64,000 nt of DNA from a bacterium (GTDB taxonomy: Bacteria > Bacillota > Clostridia > Lachnospirales > Lachnospiraceae), in contig JAQYCU010000068.1 in assembly GCA_028724545.1 (NCBI GenBank), positions 20,857-84,856 on the forward strand, written 5' to 3'. Below the pieces are notes generated by a model. That model had not been told where the DNA came from, searched no databases, and saw only the letters and a list, made by a program, of their open reading frames with translations. Made by a program: the position numbers and the translations under genes. Shown in pieces: positions 1 through 8,625 of the stretch. Every line of letters begins with the position of its first letter. The stretch's first letter is position 1.

Positions 1-583
1 CATAAACCCCCAGCAGCATCTGTGTTACACCTGCCGGATTAGAAATCGGACCTAATACATTAAAAAGTGTGCGAATACCGATTTCTTTTCTTACGCCTCC
101 GACAAAGCGCATTGCCGGATGATATTTCTGGGCAAACAGGAAACACATATTAACATCATGCAATGCCTTCTCACTCACTTCCACGTCGGCGTCAATTTTT
201 ACGCCAAGTGCTTCCAGACAGTCTGCTGTTCCACATTTGCTGGATGCTGCCCGGTTTCCGTGTTTTGCCACCCTGTAACCTGCTGCCGAAGTCACAAATG
301 CCGATGCCGTGGAAATATTAAATGTGTTGGAACAGTCACCACCGGTTCCGACGATTTCCAGTGCGTCTTCTTCACTATGAAACGGTGTGCAGTGCTTACG
401 CATCACCTTTCCGGCTGCCACAATTTCATCAATCGTTTCACCCTTCGTTGCTAACGCTGTCAGAAAAGAAGCTTTCTGCGCATCGCTTGCTTCATCTGTC
501 ATAATTTCGTTCATAACAAGTTCCATTGTATCTGCATCTAAATTTTCACCTTTTGTCAATACACTAATTGCTTCTTTAATCAT
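1..583 (-). CDS. trpD: Anthranilate phosphoribosyltransferase, C-terminus cut by window edge
   Basis: Transfers the phosphoribosyl group of PRPP to anthranilate, the second step of tryptophan synthesis, in the cytoplasm. About 194 N-terminal residues are visible and the gene runs off the left edge. The PRPP-binding GTGGD motif lies near residues 79-83, followed by FNIST and KHGNR near 107-111, the usual order in TrpD. The ATG at 583 is preceded by a good AAAGGCAGGT ribosome binding site. It follows trpG with about 85 nt between them and belongs to the T-box-controlled trp operon. The family assignment is secure; only the missing C-terminus is unknown. Confidence 0.95.
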   Translation of the reverse strand, partial: MIKEAISVLTKGENLDADTMELVMNEIMTDEASDAQKASFLTALATKGETIDEIVAAGKVMRKHCTPFHSEEDALEIVGTGGDCSNTFNISTASAFVTSAAGYRVAKHGNRAASSKCGTADCLEALGVKIDADVEVSEKALHDVNMCFLFAQKYHPAMRFVGGVRKEIGIRTLFNVLGPISNPAGVTQMLLGVY

Positions 584-668
584 AGAAAATACCTGCCTTT
601 CTTATTATTCTCCAAACATTTTGCTATTTCAAATATTGATTCCGTTCTGTTTTCCTTTCTTCAGATCC

Positions 669-1235
669 CTATTCTGCCAGAAAATTTTCTAACATTTTGC
701 TGCCTTCCGGCGTTAAAATAGATTCCGGATGAAACTGCACGCCATATATTTCATAATCTTTATGTCTGACTGCCATCACTTCGCCATCCTGTGTGCGGGC
801 TGTCACTTCCAGACCGTCCGGGATGGTATCTTTTACTGCAATCAGGGAGTGATATCTGGCAACTTCGGCTTTTTTGCCGATTCCTCGGAAGAGTCTGCAG
901 TCCTCATTCAAATCAACCACAGACATTTTTCCGTGCATCAATTCTTTTGCATAAGATACCGACGCGCCAAACACCTCGCAAATCGCCTGATGTCCCAGAC
1001 AAACCCCCAGAATCGGGACTTTACCTTTGAAATAATCAATGATTTCTTCACATCTTCCGGCGTCCTTTGGCTTGCCCGGTCCCGGTGAAATAATGATGTG
1101 CGTCGGCTGCATCTTTTCAATTTCTTCTACCGTACAGGCATCATTTCTGATTACTTTAATGTCAGGATTGATACTTCCGATTAACTGGTAAAGGTTATAA
1201 GAAAAACTGTCATAATTATCAACCAAAAGAATCAT
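669..1235 (-). CDS. trpG: Anthranilate synthase glutamine amidotransferase component
   Basis: Supplies ammonia from glutamine to TrpE. The 188-residue class I amidotransferase shows the nucleophile in GVCLGHQ (Cys79) and the His169/Glu171 pair in FHPES near the C-terminus, so the catalytic triad is complete. The ATG follows directly after the TAA of trpE with no spacer, which implies translational coupling and matched synthesis of the two subunits. In some relatives the same protein also serves para-aminobenzoate synthase; the trpE-trpG-trpD order supports tryptophan synthesis here. Confidence 0.95.
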   Translation of the reverse strand: MILLVDNYDSFSYNLYQLIGSINPDIKVIRNDACTVEEIEKMQPTHIIISPGPGKPKDAGRCEEIIDYFKGKVPILGVCLGHQAICEVFGASVSYAKELMHGKMSVVDLNEDCRLFRGIGKKAEVARYHSLIAVKDTIPDGLEVTARTQDGEVMAVRHKDYEIYGVQFHPESILTPEGSKMLENFLAE

Positions 1236-2690
1236 TTACATCACCTCCTGACCTTCCAAAACGGCATTCATAACTGCTTTTGCCTTGTTAATACATTCTC
1301 TATATTCATTTTCCGGCACGCTGTCTGCCACAATGCCTGCACCGGAACGGACAAATACTTTTCCATTCTTTTTGTATGCTGTACGAATGGCAATGCAGGT
1401 ATCCATATTTCCCGTAAAATCAATATAGCCGATGGCTCCTCCGTAAATACCACGCTTGTTATTTTCCAGTTCATCAATAATCTGCATAGCACGGATTTTT
1501 GGTGCTCCTGAAAGTGTTCCTGCCGGCAGAACGGCATCAATGGCTTCCAGACTGCCTTTGCTATCCTCAATCGTTCCCCTTACTGTTGAACCGATATGCA
1601 TAACGTGGGAATAGCGCAAAACCGACATATACTCTTCCACTTCCACTGTTCCAAATCTGCTGATTTTTCCAATGTCATTTCTGCCCAAATCTACAAGCAT
1701 ATTATGCTCTGAAAGTTCTTTGCTGTCGCTTAGCAATTCTTTTTCTAATTGCTCATCCTCTTCTTTCGTCGCTCCTCTCGGCCTTGTTCCGGCCAATGGA
1801 AATGTATGAAGTGTACCATTTTCCAGTTTTACAAGTGTTTCCGGAGAAGCACCTGCCACCTCCATATCGTCACTGCTAAAATAAAACATATAGGGGGACG
1901 GGTTGATGGTACGGAGAATCCGGTACGCATTCAGCAGGCTTCCCTCATACTCGGCTTCCAGACGGTTTGAAAGCACCACCTGAAAAATGTCGCCCTCATA
2001 AATATATTTTTTTGCTTTTTCAACCATTTCGCAATACTCCTCTTGGCTGAAAAGTGCTTTGAAATCAGATGTAATTTTGCCCGGCAGCACTTCGCTCACT
2101 TCTCCGTGCCGTATCAAAGTGATTATTTCATCAATTTCTTTCATACAGCGTTCATATTCTTCTTCCAGATTTTCCACCTTTGCATTTGCTATGATGAAAA
2201 TTTTCTGATGGAAATTGTCAAAAGCGATTACTTTGTCAAACAGCATCAAATCGACATCTTTGAAGCCTTCCTCGTCTTCTGCCTGCAACTTTAATTTCGG
2301 CTCGCTGTATTTTGCATAATCGTAAGAAAAATATCCCACCAGACCACCGGTAAAGGTCGGAAGTTCCGGTACTTTTGGACTGGTATATTCTTCCAGGATT
2401 TTTTTGATATAATCTTCCGGATGCCTGACTGCTTTTTCAGTTTCTTTCCCATTGATTGTCAGATGTCCATTCGTGCAGGTAATTTCCAGTTTCGGGTCAT
2501 ATCCAAGAAACGTATATCTGCCCCATTTCTCCTGGTTTTCCACACTTTCCAGCATATAGCAGTGATTGCTGACACCTTTTAGGATACGCAGCACTTCCAT
2601 CGGCGTTTTGATATCTGCCATAATTTCCTTGCTGATTGGAACTACTTTGTAGCCTTCTGATAGTTTTTTTGCCTCGTCTAATGTAATCAT
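1236..2690 (-). CDS. trpE: Anthranilate synthase component I
   Basis: Converts chorismate to anthranilate with ammonia delivered by TrpG, the first committed step to tryptophan. At 484 residues the length is normal for TrpE. The chorismate-binding C-terminal domain contains GRNDIGKI and the LPAGTLSGAPK signature. The N-terminal LESVE segment matches the region that binds feedback tryptophan in characterised TrpE proteins, so end-product inhibition is expected. It is the first gene after the T-box leader and has a GGAGG site before the ATG. The closely related aminodeoxychorismate synthase is less likely because of the trp context. Confidence 0.95.
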   Translation of the reverse strand: MITLDEAKKLSEGYKVVPISKEIMADIKTPMEVLRILKGVSNHCYMLESVENQEKWGRYTFLGYDPKLEITCTNGHLTINGKETEKAVRHPEDYIKKILEEYTSPKVPELPTFTGGLVGYFSYDYAKYSEPKLKLQAEDEEGFKDVDLMLFDKVIAFDNFHQKIFIIANAKVENLEEEYERCMKEIDEIITLIRHGEVSEVLPGKITSDFKALFSQEEYCEMVEKAKKYIYEGDIFQVVLSNRLEAEYEGSLLNAYRILRTINPSPYMFYFSSDDMEVAGASPETLVKLENGTLHTFPLAGTRPRGATKEEDEQLEKELLSDSKELSEHNMLVDLGRNDIGKISRFGTVEVEEYMSVLRYSHVMHIGSTVRGTIEDSKGSLEAIDAVLPAGTLSGAPKIRAMQIIDELENNKRGIYGGAIGYIDFTGNMDTCIAIRTAYKKNGKVFVRSGAGIVADSVPENEYRECINKAKAVMNAVLEGQEVM

Positions 2691-2799
2691 TTTTCCTCCA
2701 ATCTGCTAAGATGTGTCACATTATTATGCCGGGAATGAAAACAACTGTTTTGGCAGGGCTGTTTCGGATGAACTTTTTTCTACGAAAATATTTTTTCCG

Positions 2800-3095
2800 T
2801 GAAACAAAAAAGCGCCCTTGACTAATACAGTTTTTTGTATTAGTCAAGGACGGGGTGATTCAATCTCTCCGTGGTGCCACCTTGCTTTATGGTTTCCCAC
2901 ACTCTTAGCGAAATACTAACATATTTCCGGCAACTAACGTATGCCTGACGTCATGGAATACTCGGGATAATCCCTTTGACCATGCCCTCAGTGGTCCATT
3001 TGATAGACTGCATCTCTGCGAAGTTTCCACCATCCTCCGCTCTCTGTAAGCGCATCTTCTACCGTTATCTCCACTTCAACGGTTTTTGAATTTAT
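2800..3095 (-). promoter_or_regulatory. T-box riboswitch leader of the trp operon, UGG specifier
   Basis: A T-box leader couples transcription of the trp operon to the charging of tRNA-Trp. On the minus strand the T-box core AAGGTGGCACCACGG is at 2869-2883. It is followed by a terminator stem (arms about 2816-2829 and 2836-2849) and a U-rich tail at 2804-2810. Further upstream is the stem I AGAGAG region. The sequence TGGACCACTGAG contains the likely specifier codon UGG at 2996-2998, followed by a purine as usual. UGG is what a tryptophan operon should read. The T-box identity is read directly from sequence; the exact stem I folding was not computed. Confidence 0.93.
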
Positions 3096-3101
3096 ATTGC
3101 C

Positions 3102-3129
3102 ATTATACACCTTTTGCGTGAATTGTCAA
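3102..3129 (-). promoter_or_regulatory. Sigma-A promoter of the trp operon
   Basis: On the minus strand a perfect TTGACA -35 box (3124-3129) and a perfect TATAAT -10 box (3102-3107) are separated by 16 bp, and transcription would begin just upstream of T-box stem I. A consensus promoter fits an operon whose control lies downstream in the leader. Confidence 0.85.
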
Positions 3130-3150
3130 TACAATTTGGGCAAAGAATCG

Positions 3151-3459
3151 TTATTCTTCATCTTCTTCATTCATCATATTCCACGCTCTGGTGTCAAGAC
3201 ATTCCTCATATGCGTCTGCTGCTGCATCATATTCTTCTTCGTCATCAATGTCTTCCAGTTCAAAATCATCATCCCCCAGGTCTTTTAGACGGAAAACGTA
3301 ATATTCTGTGACATTCTCGACATCTCCGGGAATTAATGCTGCATACATTTTGTCCCCTACAGGATATATTTCATCTACATAAAAATCTCTGTCAGTGCCA
3401 TCTTCATCTGTTAATGTGACAACGGTTTCTTCAAAATCATATTCTTTATTTTCGCTCAT
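3151..3459 (-). CDS. DUF1292 family small acidic protein
   Basis: A 102-residue, very acidic cytoplasmic protein of the DUF1292 (YrzB-like) family, whose biochemical role is not established. The N-terminal half has the family pattern of a short beta domain beginning EYDFEETVVTLTDEDG. The C-terminal part is a run of Asp and Glu with EYDAAADAYEEC. The ATG is preceded by a strong AAGGAGG site. It lies between the trp T-box promoter and glmS on the same strand. In Firmicutes this family often sits beside yrrK and alaS, which is not the case in this window. Confidence 0.85.
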   Translation of the reverse strand: MSENKEYDFEETVVTLTDEDGTDRDFYVDEIYPVGDKMYAALIPGDVENVTEYYVFRLKDLGDDDFELEDIDDEEEYDAAADAYEECLDTRAWNMMNEEDEE

Positions 3460-3591
3460 TGCTTTACACAGCCTCCTTTTTCTATGACTCGTGTATTCTG
3501 CTATTGTAGTACACTTTTTTCGCTGTAATTTTATACTGTATGCACTTCTGCGCTGTAATTACACTATATACATTCCTGTTGCTCTTTTTGC

Positions 3592-5412
3592 TTACTCTAC
3601 GGTTACAACTTTTGCCAGATTTCTTGGCTTATCTACATCCAATCCTTTGTCCATTGACACATAGTATGCTAACAGCTGCAATGCTGCTGACGCCGGAAAT
3701 ACCATAAATTCATCTGACATAGCAGGCAATGTAAAGACATCTGCATATTCTGCATCTGCCAGTTCAAAACCATCTTTTACCATAAGAACAACACTAGCAC
3801 CACGCGACTGTACTTCACGGATATTTGAAAGTTCTTTGTCTTTTAATTTTGTCTGTGTTACCAGCGCAACCACAGGTGTGTTCTCTGTAATCAGTGCAAT
3901 CGTTCCGTGTTTCAGTTCACCGGAAGCATATGCCTCTGTATGAATATAAGATACTTCTTTTAACTTCAGCGCACCTTCCAGCAAAATGGAATAATCCAGT
4001 CCACGTCCAATCATAAAAGCATCTTTTGCATCCAGCATATCTCTTGCAATCTTATGAATGCTATGTTTCTGGTCCAGTACTTCCTGCATTTTGACAGGTG
4101 CCTGCACCAAATTGTCTAAGTACTCTTTTTCTGCTGCGTCATCAAATACGCCACGCACTTTTGCCATACGGCCAACCAGAAGAAACAGTGCAATCAACTG
4201 GGTTGTATATGCCTTTGTGCTGGCTACTGCTATTTCCGGTCCTGCCATCGTATACATAACATAATCACTTTCTCTGGCAATAGAAGAACCTTTGACATTG
4301 ATGACAGCGATACTCTTTGCTCCCTTTTTACGGGCAAATTTTAACGCTTCTAACGTATCAATCGTTTCACCCGACTGAGAAATGGCGATTACCAGTGTCT
4401 TTTCATCAATAACCGGGTCAGCATACATAAATTCGGATGCATATTCTACATTCATATGCATACCCAGTTTGGACTGTACCAATGCTTTCGCCACTAATCC
4501 GGCATGCATGGCAGTTCCGCAGGCAACTACGCAGACACGCTCGCAGTCTGCCAGAATATCATCCGGCACACCGTCTGCCGTCAAATCTATTTTGCCATTT
4601 ACAATGCGCTCTTCCATAGTAGCTTTTAATACATCCGGCTGCTCCATAATTTCTTTTTCCATATAGAATGGATAGTTGCCTTTTCCATCTCTTGTGGTGT
4701 CCCAGTCAATATCGATAAATTCTGCCTCGCAAGGATTTCCATTCAAATCAAATAATTTAATCTCATCTTTATGAAGTTCTGTAATGACATATTCCGGCAC
4801 AACCATATATTTGTCTGCCGTTCCACCAAGTGCAACTACATCTGATGCTAACATAGTTCCGTTGTCATTGTATGCTGCCACAATCGGGCTGACATTACGA
4901 ATAGCATAAATGACATCCGGCTGGTCTACGAACAAAATAACCAGCGCAAATGTTCCTTTTAAATATTTTACGGTCTTACGGATTGCATCATGTGGGTCAC
5001 CCTGATAAAAACGGTTTAATACGGCAGCTACTACTTCTGTATCCGTCTGGGATTTTAAGTCTTTATGAAGCATAAAATGGTCTTTTAACTCTTCATAGTT
5101 TTCAATGATTCCATTGTGCACCAGCATAACATCGCCACAACGGTGTGGATGTGCATTTTCATCCGAAACTCCACCGTGTGTAGCCCAACGGGTATGACCG
5201 ATACCACATGTTGAAACTTTTTTGTCATTCTGGCAGATTTTACGCAAATCACTTACCCTGCCTGCACACTTACGCAATTTCACTTTGCCGGTTTCCCCAT
5301 TTAAAGTTGCAATTCCGGCACTGTCATAGCCTCTGTATTCCAGCAGTTCCAGCGAATCTAACAGCTGGTCTGTTACAGAATTTTTTCCGGTATATCCTAC
5401 TATTCCACACAT
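3592..5412 (-). CDS. glmS: Glutamine--fructose-6-phosphate aminotransferase (isomerizing)
   Basis: Makes glucosamine-6-phosphate from fructose-6-phosphate and glutamine, the entry to UDP-GlcNAc and hence peptidoglycan. At 606 residues the length is typical. The N-terminal glutaminase starts MCGIVGYTG with Cys as residue 2 (the nucleophile once Met is removed). Two SIS domains follow, with the SQSGET motif, and the C-terminus ends in KVVTVE as usual. Upstream sequence lacks the glmS ribozyme core. Instead there is a consensus promoter and a tandem palindrome at the start site, pointing to transcriptional control. Confidence 0.96.
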   Translation of the reverse strand: MCGIVGYTGKNSVTDQLLDSLELLEYRGYDSAGIATLNGETGKVKLRKCAGRVSDLRKICQNDKKVSTCGIGHTRWATHGGVSDENAHPHRCGDVMLVHNGIIENYEELKDHFMLHKDLKSQTDTEVVAAVLNRFYQGDPHDAIRKTVKYLKGTFALVILFVDQPDVIYAIRNVSPIVAAYNDNGTMLASDVVALGGTADKYMVVPEYVITELHKDEIKLFDLNGNPCEAEFIDIDWDTTRDGKGNYPFYMEKEIMEQPDVLKATMEERIVNGKIDLTADGVPDDILADCERVCVVACGTAMHAGLVAKALVQSKLGMHMNVEYASEFMYADPVIDEKTLVIAISQSGETIDTLEALKFARKKGAKSIAVINVKGSSIARESDYVMYTMAGPEIAVASTKAYTTQLIALFLLVGRMAKVRGVFDDAAEKEYLDNLVQAPVKMQEVLDQKHSIHKIARDMLDAKDAFMIGRGLDYSILLEGALKLKEVSYIHTEAYASGELKHGTIALITENTPVVALVTQTKLKDKELSNIREVQSRGASVVLMVKDGFELADAEYADVFTLPAMSDEFMVFPASAALQLLAYYVSMDKGLDVDKPRNLAKVVTVE

Positions 5413-5505
5413 AATCTGATACCTTTCCTCTCTATTAAAATAAACACTCTGTTTTTCCTTCTATCTGCCTGTGCCAATAGAAATATTCTTATCACTTATC
5501 CTATG

Positions 5506-5542
5506 CAGACATTACCTGTCTGTTGCAGACATTACTTGTCTG
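5506..5542 (-). promoter_or_regulatory. Tandem palindromic operator (CAGACA-N5-TGTCTG twice) at the glmS start site
   Basis: Two copies of the inverted repeat CAGACA-N5-TGTCTG lie at 5506-5522 and 5526-5542, exactly 20 bp apart (about two helical turns). They begin about 6 nt downstream of the start site predicted from the glmS promoter. Two copies in phase on one DNA face suggest cooperative binding of a dimeric repressor. Each copy could also form a short hairpin in the 5' untranslated RNA. The repeat is seen directly; the regulator is unknown. Confidence 0.6.
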
Positions 5543-5554
5543 TATATCGTGTAT

Positions 5555-5583
5555 AATATACTTTATCTAAAAAACAGTGTCAA
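5555..5583 (-). promoter_or_regulatory. Promoter of glmS
   Basis: The minus strand carries TTGACA (5578-5583), a 17-bp spacer and TATATT (5555-5560). The tandem palindromes lie immediately downstream, so bound protein there would block initiation or early elongation. Confidence 0.7.
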
Positions 5584-5631
5584 GTTGTCTGTCTTCCCTG
5601 CGACACTTGTCTTTTTCTTTTATCTTTTCTT

Positions 5632-7113
5632 CTATCTGTTCTGGCTTTTCTTGTCTTTTTTATCTTTTTTATCTTTTTTATCTTTTTTGTCTTTTTTTGA
5701 GTCTGACTTTTTGGCATCTGCCTTTTTCACTGGTTTTTTCTTATATATTTTTACGGATTTTATTTTGGAATACGCTCCGTAAACACGCTTTCCTGTCGAA
5801 TCCAGTTTGTAGGCACGCACAGCTATGTAGTAACGCTTACCGGTTTTTAATTTTTTGAAATTTACGGTAGTCGTTTTTTTCGTATAGTTTTTGCACTTTT
5901 TTGTCAGTTTTTTCGTCAGTCCGATTCGCACCTGATATCCTTTGACACCGGATAACTTCTTAAATTTTACCGTTGCATTCTTTTCTTTCTTGCTGGTAAA
6001 AGATTTGATGGTTACTTTTTTGACTGTCACACGTTTCCATTTCGCATACAAATGGTATGTTTTCTTGGCTGTGCCACGAATCGTTGTAATTCTGCCGGTC
6101 AGTTTTGGGCTGGTATACCAGCCGGCAAATGTGTATCCTTTCCGTTTCGGATTTTTTAATTTTACGGTATTTGTCGCAACATAGGACGACGGATTGGAAG
6201 AAACATTGCTTCCCCCATTTAAATGATAATAAATTTTATACCGGTTAATTGCCATACTAATCGACACAACCACCTGCCGATACGCTTCACTTGACGAAAT
6301 TTTCAAATAGTATGTCCTGTTTTTCGTCAGGGTGAGTTTCTTGTAAATGACCGTGCTCTGGTTCGTCGAGCCACTATAGGCACTGATTCTGTTACCGGAT
6401 GCATCCTGCAGTTCATACGTTCCACTGCGTCCTGCCGTCGGCTCAATTCTTAAATAGTATGTCGCATCCTGACTGCCAATGGTAAAGCGCAGATAGTCTA
6501 CGTCATTGGCAATATCGGTATTGACTGCACATTCTTTATTAAAAGGCAGCAACGCTGCTGTCTGTCTGGTGTCCTGATAATCATCTTTTATCGGAGAAAC
6601 TAAAATATCTCCCGAAATATATCCTGCTCCCGTGATATACAGATAATATCTTGTCGATGGATTCAATGCAAATCTCTCATATGCACCATTTGTCAAATCG
6701 GCACTTCCTACCTCGTTTGTAGCTGTCGCATCATAAATCGTAATATGAAAAGCTGCTCCCGAAGTTACAAAGGCACGTATCTGATAATATGCTTTTTGAT
6801 TGTTGGTATTGAAATAGTAAACTGCTCCCTGTGAAGCAGGTGCTGCAAAAGAAGACATCAGCGAAAGTCCCAGATAGGCAGCATTACCCGGGTCAAAAAC
6901 CGGACCTGTTGCCGGTTCTGCTGCCGGTCCGGTTGTCGGGCCTGCCACGGAACCTGTTGCCGGACCTGCTGCAAAATTCGTTATTGCATTTGCTGCCGAT
7001 GGTGTTTCCGGTTGCATCTGTCCTGCTGCCATCCCCGTTGTTCCAAATACCATTGTTATCATACAGCATACTGCCATTCCAAAAGCAATCGCACGTTTCT
7101 TTACGCTAAACAT
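5632..7113 (-). CDS. Secreted protein with Listeria-Bacteroides (InlB B-type) repeat, beta domain and Lys/Asp tail
   Basis: A 493-residue exported protein of unknown function. Residues 1-30 are a signal peptide. Next is a Pro/Ala/Gly/Thr-rich stretch (about 45-75) with repeated GPATG-like units, then a beta-rich region of two similar blocks ending in Tyr-rich strands. A Listeria-Bacteroides repeat, recognisable by KGYTFAGWYTSP and LYAKW, lies around 310-365, and a fibronectin-III-like domain around 370-460. The C-terminus is a run of KKD units encoded by 9-nt tandem repeats at about 5652-5695. No LPXTG sorting signal is seen, so the basic tail may bind wall polymers. It starts 25 nt after the upstream membrane gene, so the two are probably one transcript. 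Confidence 0.75.
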   Translation of the reverse strand: MFSVKKRAIAFGMAVCCMITMVFGTTGMAAGQMQPETPSAANAITNFAAGPATGSVAGPTTGPAAEPATGPVFDPGNAAYLGLSLMSSFAAPASQGAVYYFNTNNQKAYYQIRAFVTSGAAFHITIYDATATNEVGSADLTNGAYERFALNPSTRYYLYITGAGYISGDILVSPIKDDYQDTRQTAALLPFNKECAVNTDIANDVDYLRFTIGSQDATYYLRIEPTAGRSGTYELQDASGNRISAYSGSTNQSTVIYKKLTLTKNRTYYLKISSSEAYRQVVVSISMAINRYKIYYHLNGGSNVSSNPSSYVATNTVKLKNPKRKGYTFAGWYTSPKLTGRITTIRGTAKKTYHLYAKWKRVTVKKVTIKSFTSKKEKNATVKFKKLSGVKGYQVRIGLTKKLTKKCKNYTKKTTTVNFKKLKTGKRYYIAVRAYKLDSTGKRVYGAYSKIKSVKIYKKKPVKKADAKKSDSKKDKKDKKDKKDKKDKKSQNR

Positions 7114-7138
7114 CTCTTAACCTCACATTTCACTTCAC

Positions 7139-8320
7139 TTACTCTACATCTACCCAGATAGCCGGTCTGACATAGCAGGCAACGTTGTTTACATATGTTT
7201 TCTTCACGCTTCCTTCTGCATTGACATACTCTGCTTCACTGGCAGACAAAACTGCCTCGTCACGCAACCACCAGTTCTTCGCCTTTGGCGTCACAAGTTC
7301 CCTGTATGTTTCATATTCCTGACTGCTCAGCAAAAAGGCGTAGCCTTTCTGGTTTTCGTCTTTTTTCGCAGATAACTGTTCCAGACTGACAATCTGACTG
7401 CTTTCTTCCTCTGAAAATGTCTGCGTCGCAAAACCCGAATGCAGCCAGTTATAAATATCAGACTTTTCCCAGACCGTATTTCCTTTGTCACTATATATAA
7501 TTTTTTTGTCTAATTTATTGCAAAGCAATAAAACTTTGTCTTTTTTCTTATCAAGAACAACCCACTTGGCCTGTCCGTATCTGACAACATCTCCTTTTTC
7601 TGCCTTTTTGACAAACTTCTGCTCTAAATCTGCTGTCTTCTTCGCTGCGTCTTCATATGTCTTTGCTTTTGCAAATAACTGTAACGCTCTTTCCTGATTG
7701 CCCTCGTCCAGGCTTTCCTGCCCCAGATAATAATAGCAGGCTCTTAATTTACCATTTGCACCCGGCATTCCCTGCGATACTTTATAATTGTTCAGCGCAG
7801 CCTGGTAATGACCTAACTGCTGATGAACCATACCCTTCAAAAACGGATAAGCTATAGTCTGCGTAAATGCCCCCACTGCCAGAATAACAACTGCCAGTGT
7901 AATGAGCCGTACTTTCCAGATTCTTTTTCTTTCTAAGTTTCCAATATTTTTTTTGCATATATTGATATGCTCTCTGGCTTCTTTTTCATAATCCGGCTGC
8001 TTCCACACGCGCTTAAATTCAGCAATGGCATCAATCCAGTCACTCTTTGTCGATGCCTGCTTTTCTTTCTGAAGTGCCAGTTCAAATGTTTCTTTGCAGC
8101 CGGTCTTTTCTGCTTCCTGTGCAGCCTTTCTGCAATCATCTGCTCTTTTTGCTGCATCTTTATAATCACCTAATTTTTCAAATTTGCCTGCTGCATTATT
8201 CAATGCAATTACTTTTCTTTCAAAACGTACAACATAAGAAACCGAATCCTGAAGGCCTGCTGCCTCCTGATATTTTCTTTCTTCCGGTGAACTTTTTTTC
8301 TTAAATAACTGCTCTGCCAT
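7139..8320 (-). CDS. Membrane-anchored TPR protein with C-terminal DUF6273 domain
   Basis: A 393-residue protein of unknown function. The N-terminal 135 residues are charged, with TPR-like helices (YKDAAKRADDC, WIDAIAEFKRVW). One membrane segment follows (about 138-160, VRLITLAVVILAVGAF). Outside it are further TPR-like helices (HYQAALNNYKVSQ, ERALQLFAKAKTYEDA). The last 150 residues match the DUF6273 pattern: a WVVLDKK strand, YSDKGNTVWEKSDIYNWL, a WWLRD motif and terminal VRPAIWV. The architecture suggests a scaffold linking a cytoplasmic helical module to an external domain. It is followed by the secreted repeat protein, which may be its partner (inference). Confidence 0.75.
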   Translation of the reverse strand: MAEQLFKKKSSPEERKYQEAAGLQDSVSYVVRFERKVIALNNAAGKFEKLGDYKDAAKRADDCRKAAQEAEKTGCKETFELALQKEKQASTKSDWIDAIAEFKRVWKQPDYEKEAREHINICKKNIGNLERKRIWKVRLITLAVVILAVGAFTQTIAYPFLKGMVHQQLGHYQAALNNYKVSQGMPGANGKLRACYYYLGQESLDEGNQERALQLFAKAKTYEDAAKKTADLEQKFVKKAEKGDVVRYGQAKWVVLDKKKDKVLLLCNKLDKKIIYSDKGNTVWEKSDIYNWLHSGFATQTFSEEESSQIVSLEQLSAKKDENQKGYAFLLSSQEYETYRELVTPKAKNWWLRDEAVLSASEAEYVNAEGSVKKTYVNNVACYVRPAIWVDVE

Positions 8321-8356
8321 TCTTTTTCCTCCAAAGTGTCACTTTGCCCCATAATG

Positions 8357-8517
8357 AAATTTGAGTTTTTCTTACTATCACCTCCAGAAACCAGATGCTA
8401 TGCATCTGCTGTAGCACTTCGTGCTACTTCTGTTTCTGTCGGTATCGTGCCTGGAAAAGTAAATGCCTGCTTTGCAGTCGCTTCCTTTTCCTTTGGGCAC
8501 GATAAATTTGAGTTTTT
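8357..8517. repeat. Structured ~147-bp insert flanked by 14-bp direct repeats
   Basis: Identical 14-bp direct repeats AAATTTGAGTTTTT (8357-8370 and 8504-8517) bracket a strongly palindromic segment. Inside are the stem GTAGCAC/GTGCTAC with a 3-nt loop (8411-8427) and an AGATGC/GCATCT stem (8393-8407). Both are enclosed by CAGAAAC/GTTTCTG (8385-8391, 8432-8438). A second long stem runs CGTGCC plus GGAAAAG (8446-8459) against 8484-8501. The 14-bp repeats resemble target-site duplications or recombination scars. The element occupies most of the 305-nt gap upstream of the DUF6273 gene. Its family is unknown to me. Confidence 0.6.
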
Positions 8518-8625
8518 TAGATTTTAACTATACCTATCTTTTTATAATATGTCAAATATGGGGCAGAAACAATCTTTTCGTGGTATTTCAAACACGAAAT
8601 AAAACAAATAAAACACAATCTTTTC

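Noticed and set aside
119..692. Several plus-strand reading frames opposite trpD
   Set aside because: They are antisense shadows of trpD, lack ribosome binding sites, and have Cys/His/Ser-rich compositions typical of reverse-frame translation.
5413..5580. glmS ribozyme upstream of glmS
   Set aside because: The conserved ribozyme core was not found in the leader; palindromic DNA repeats occupy the region instead.
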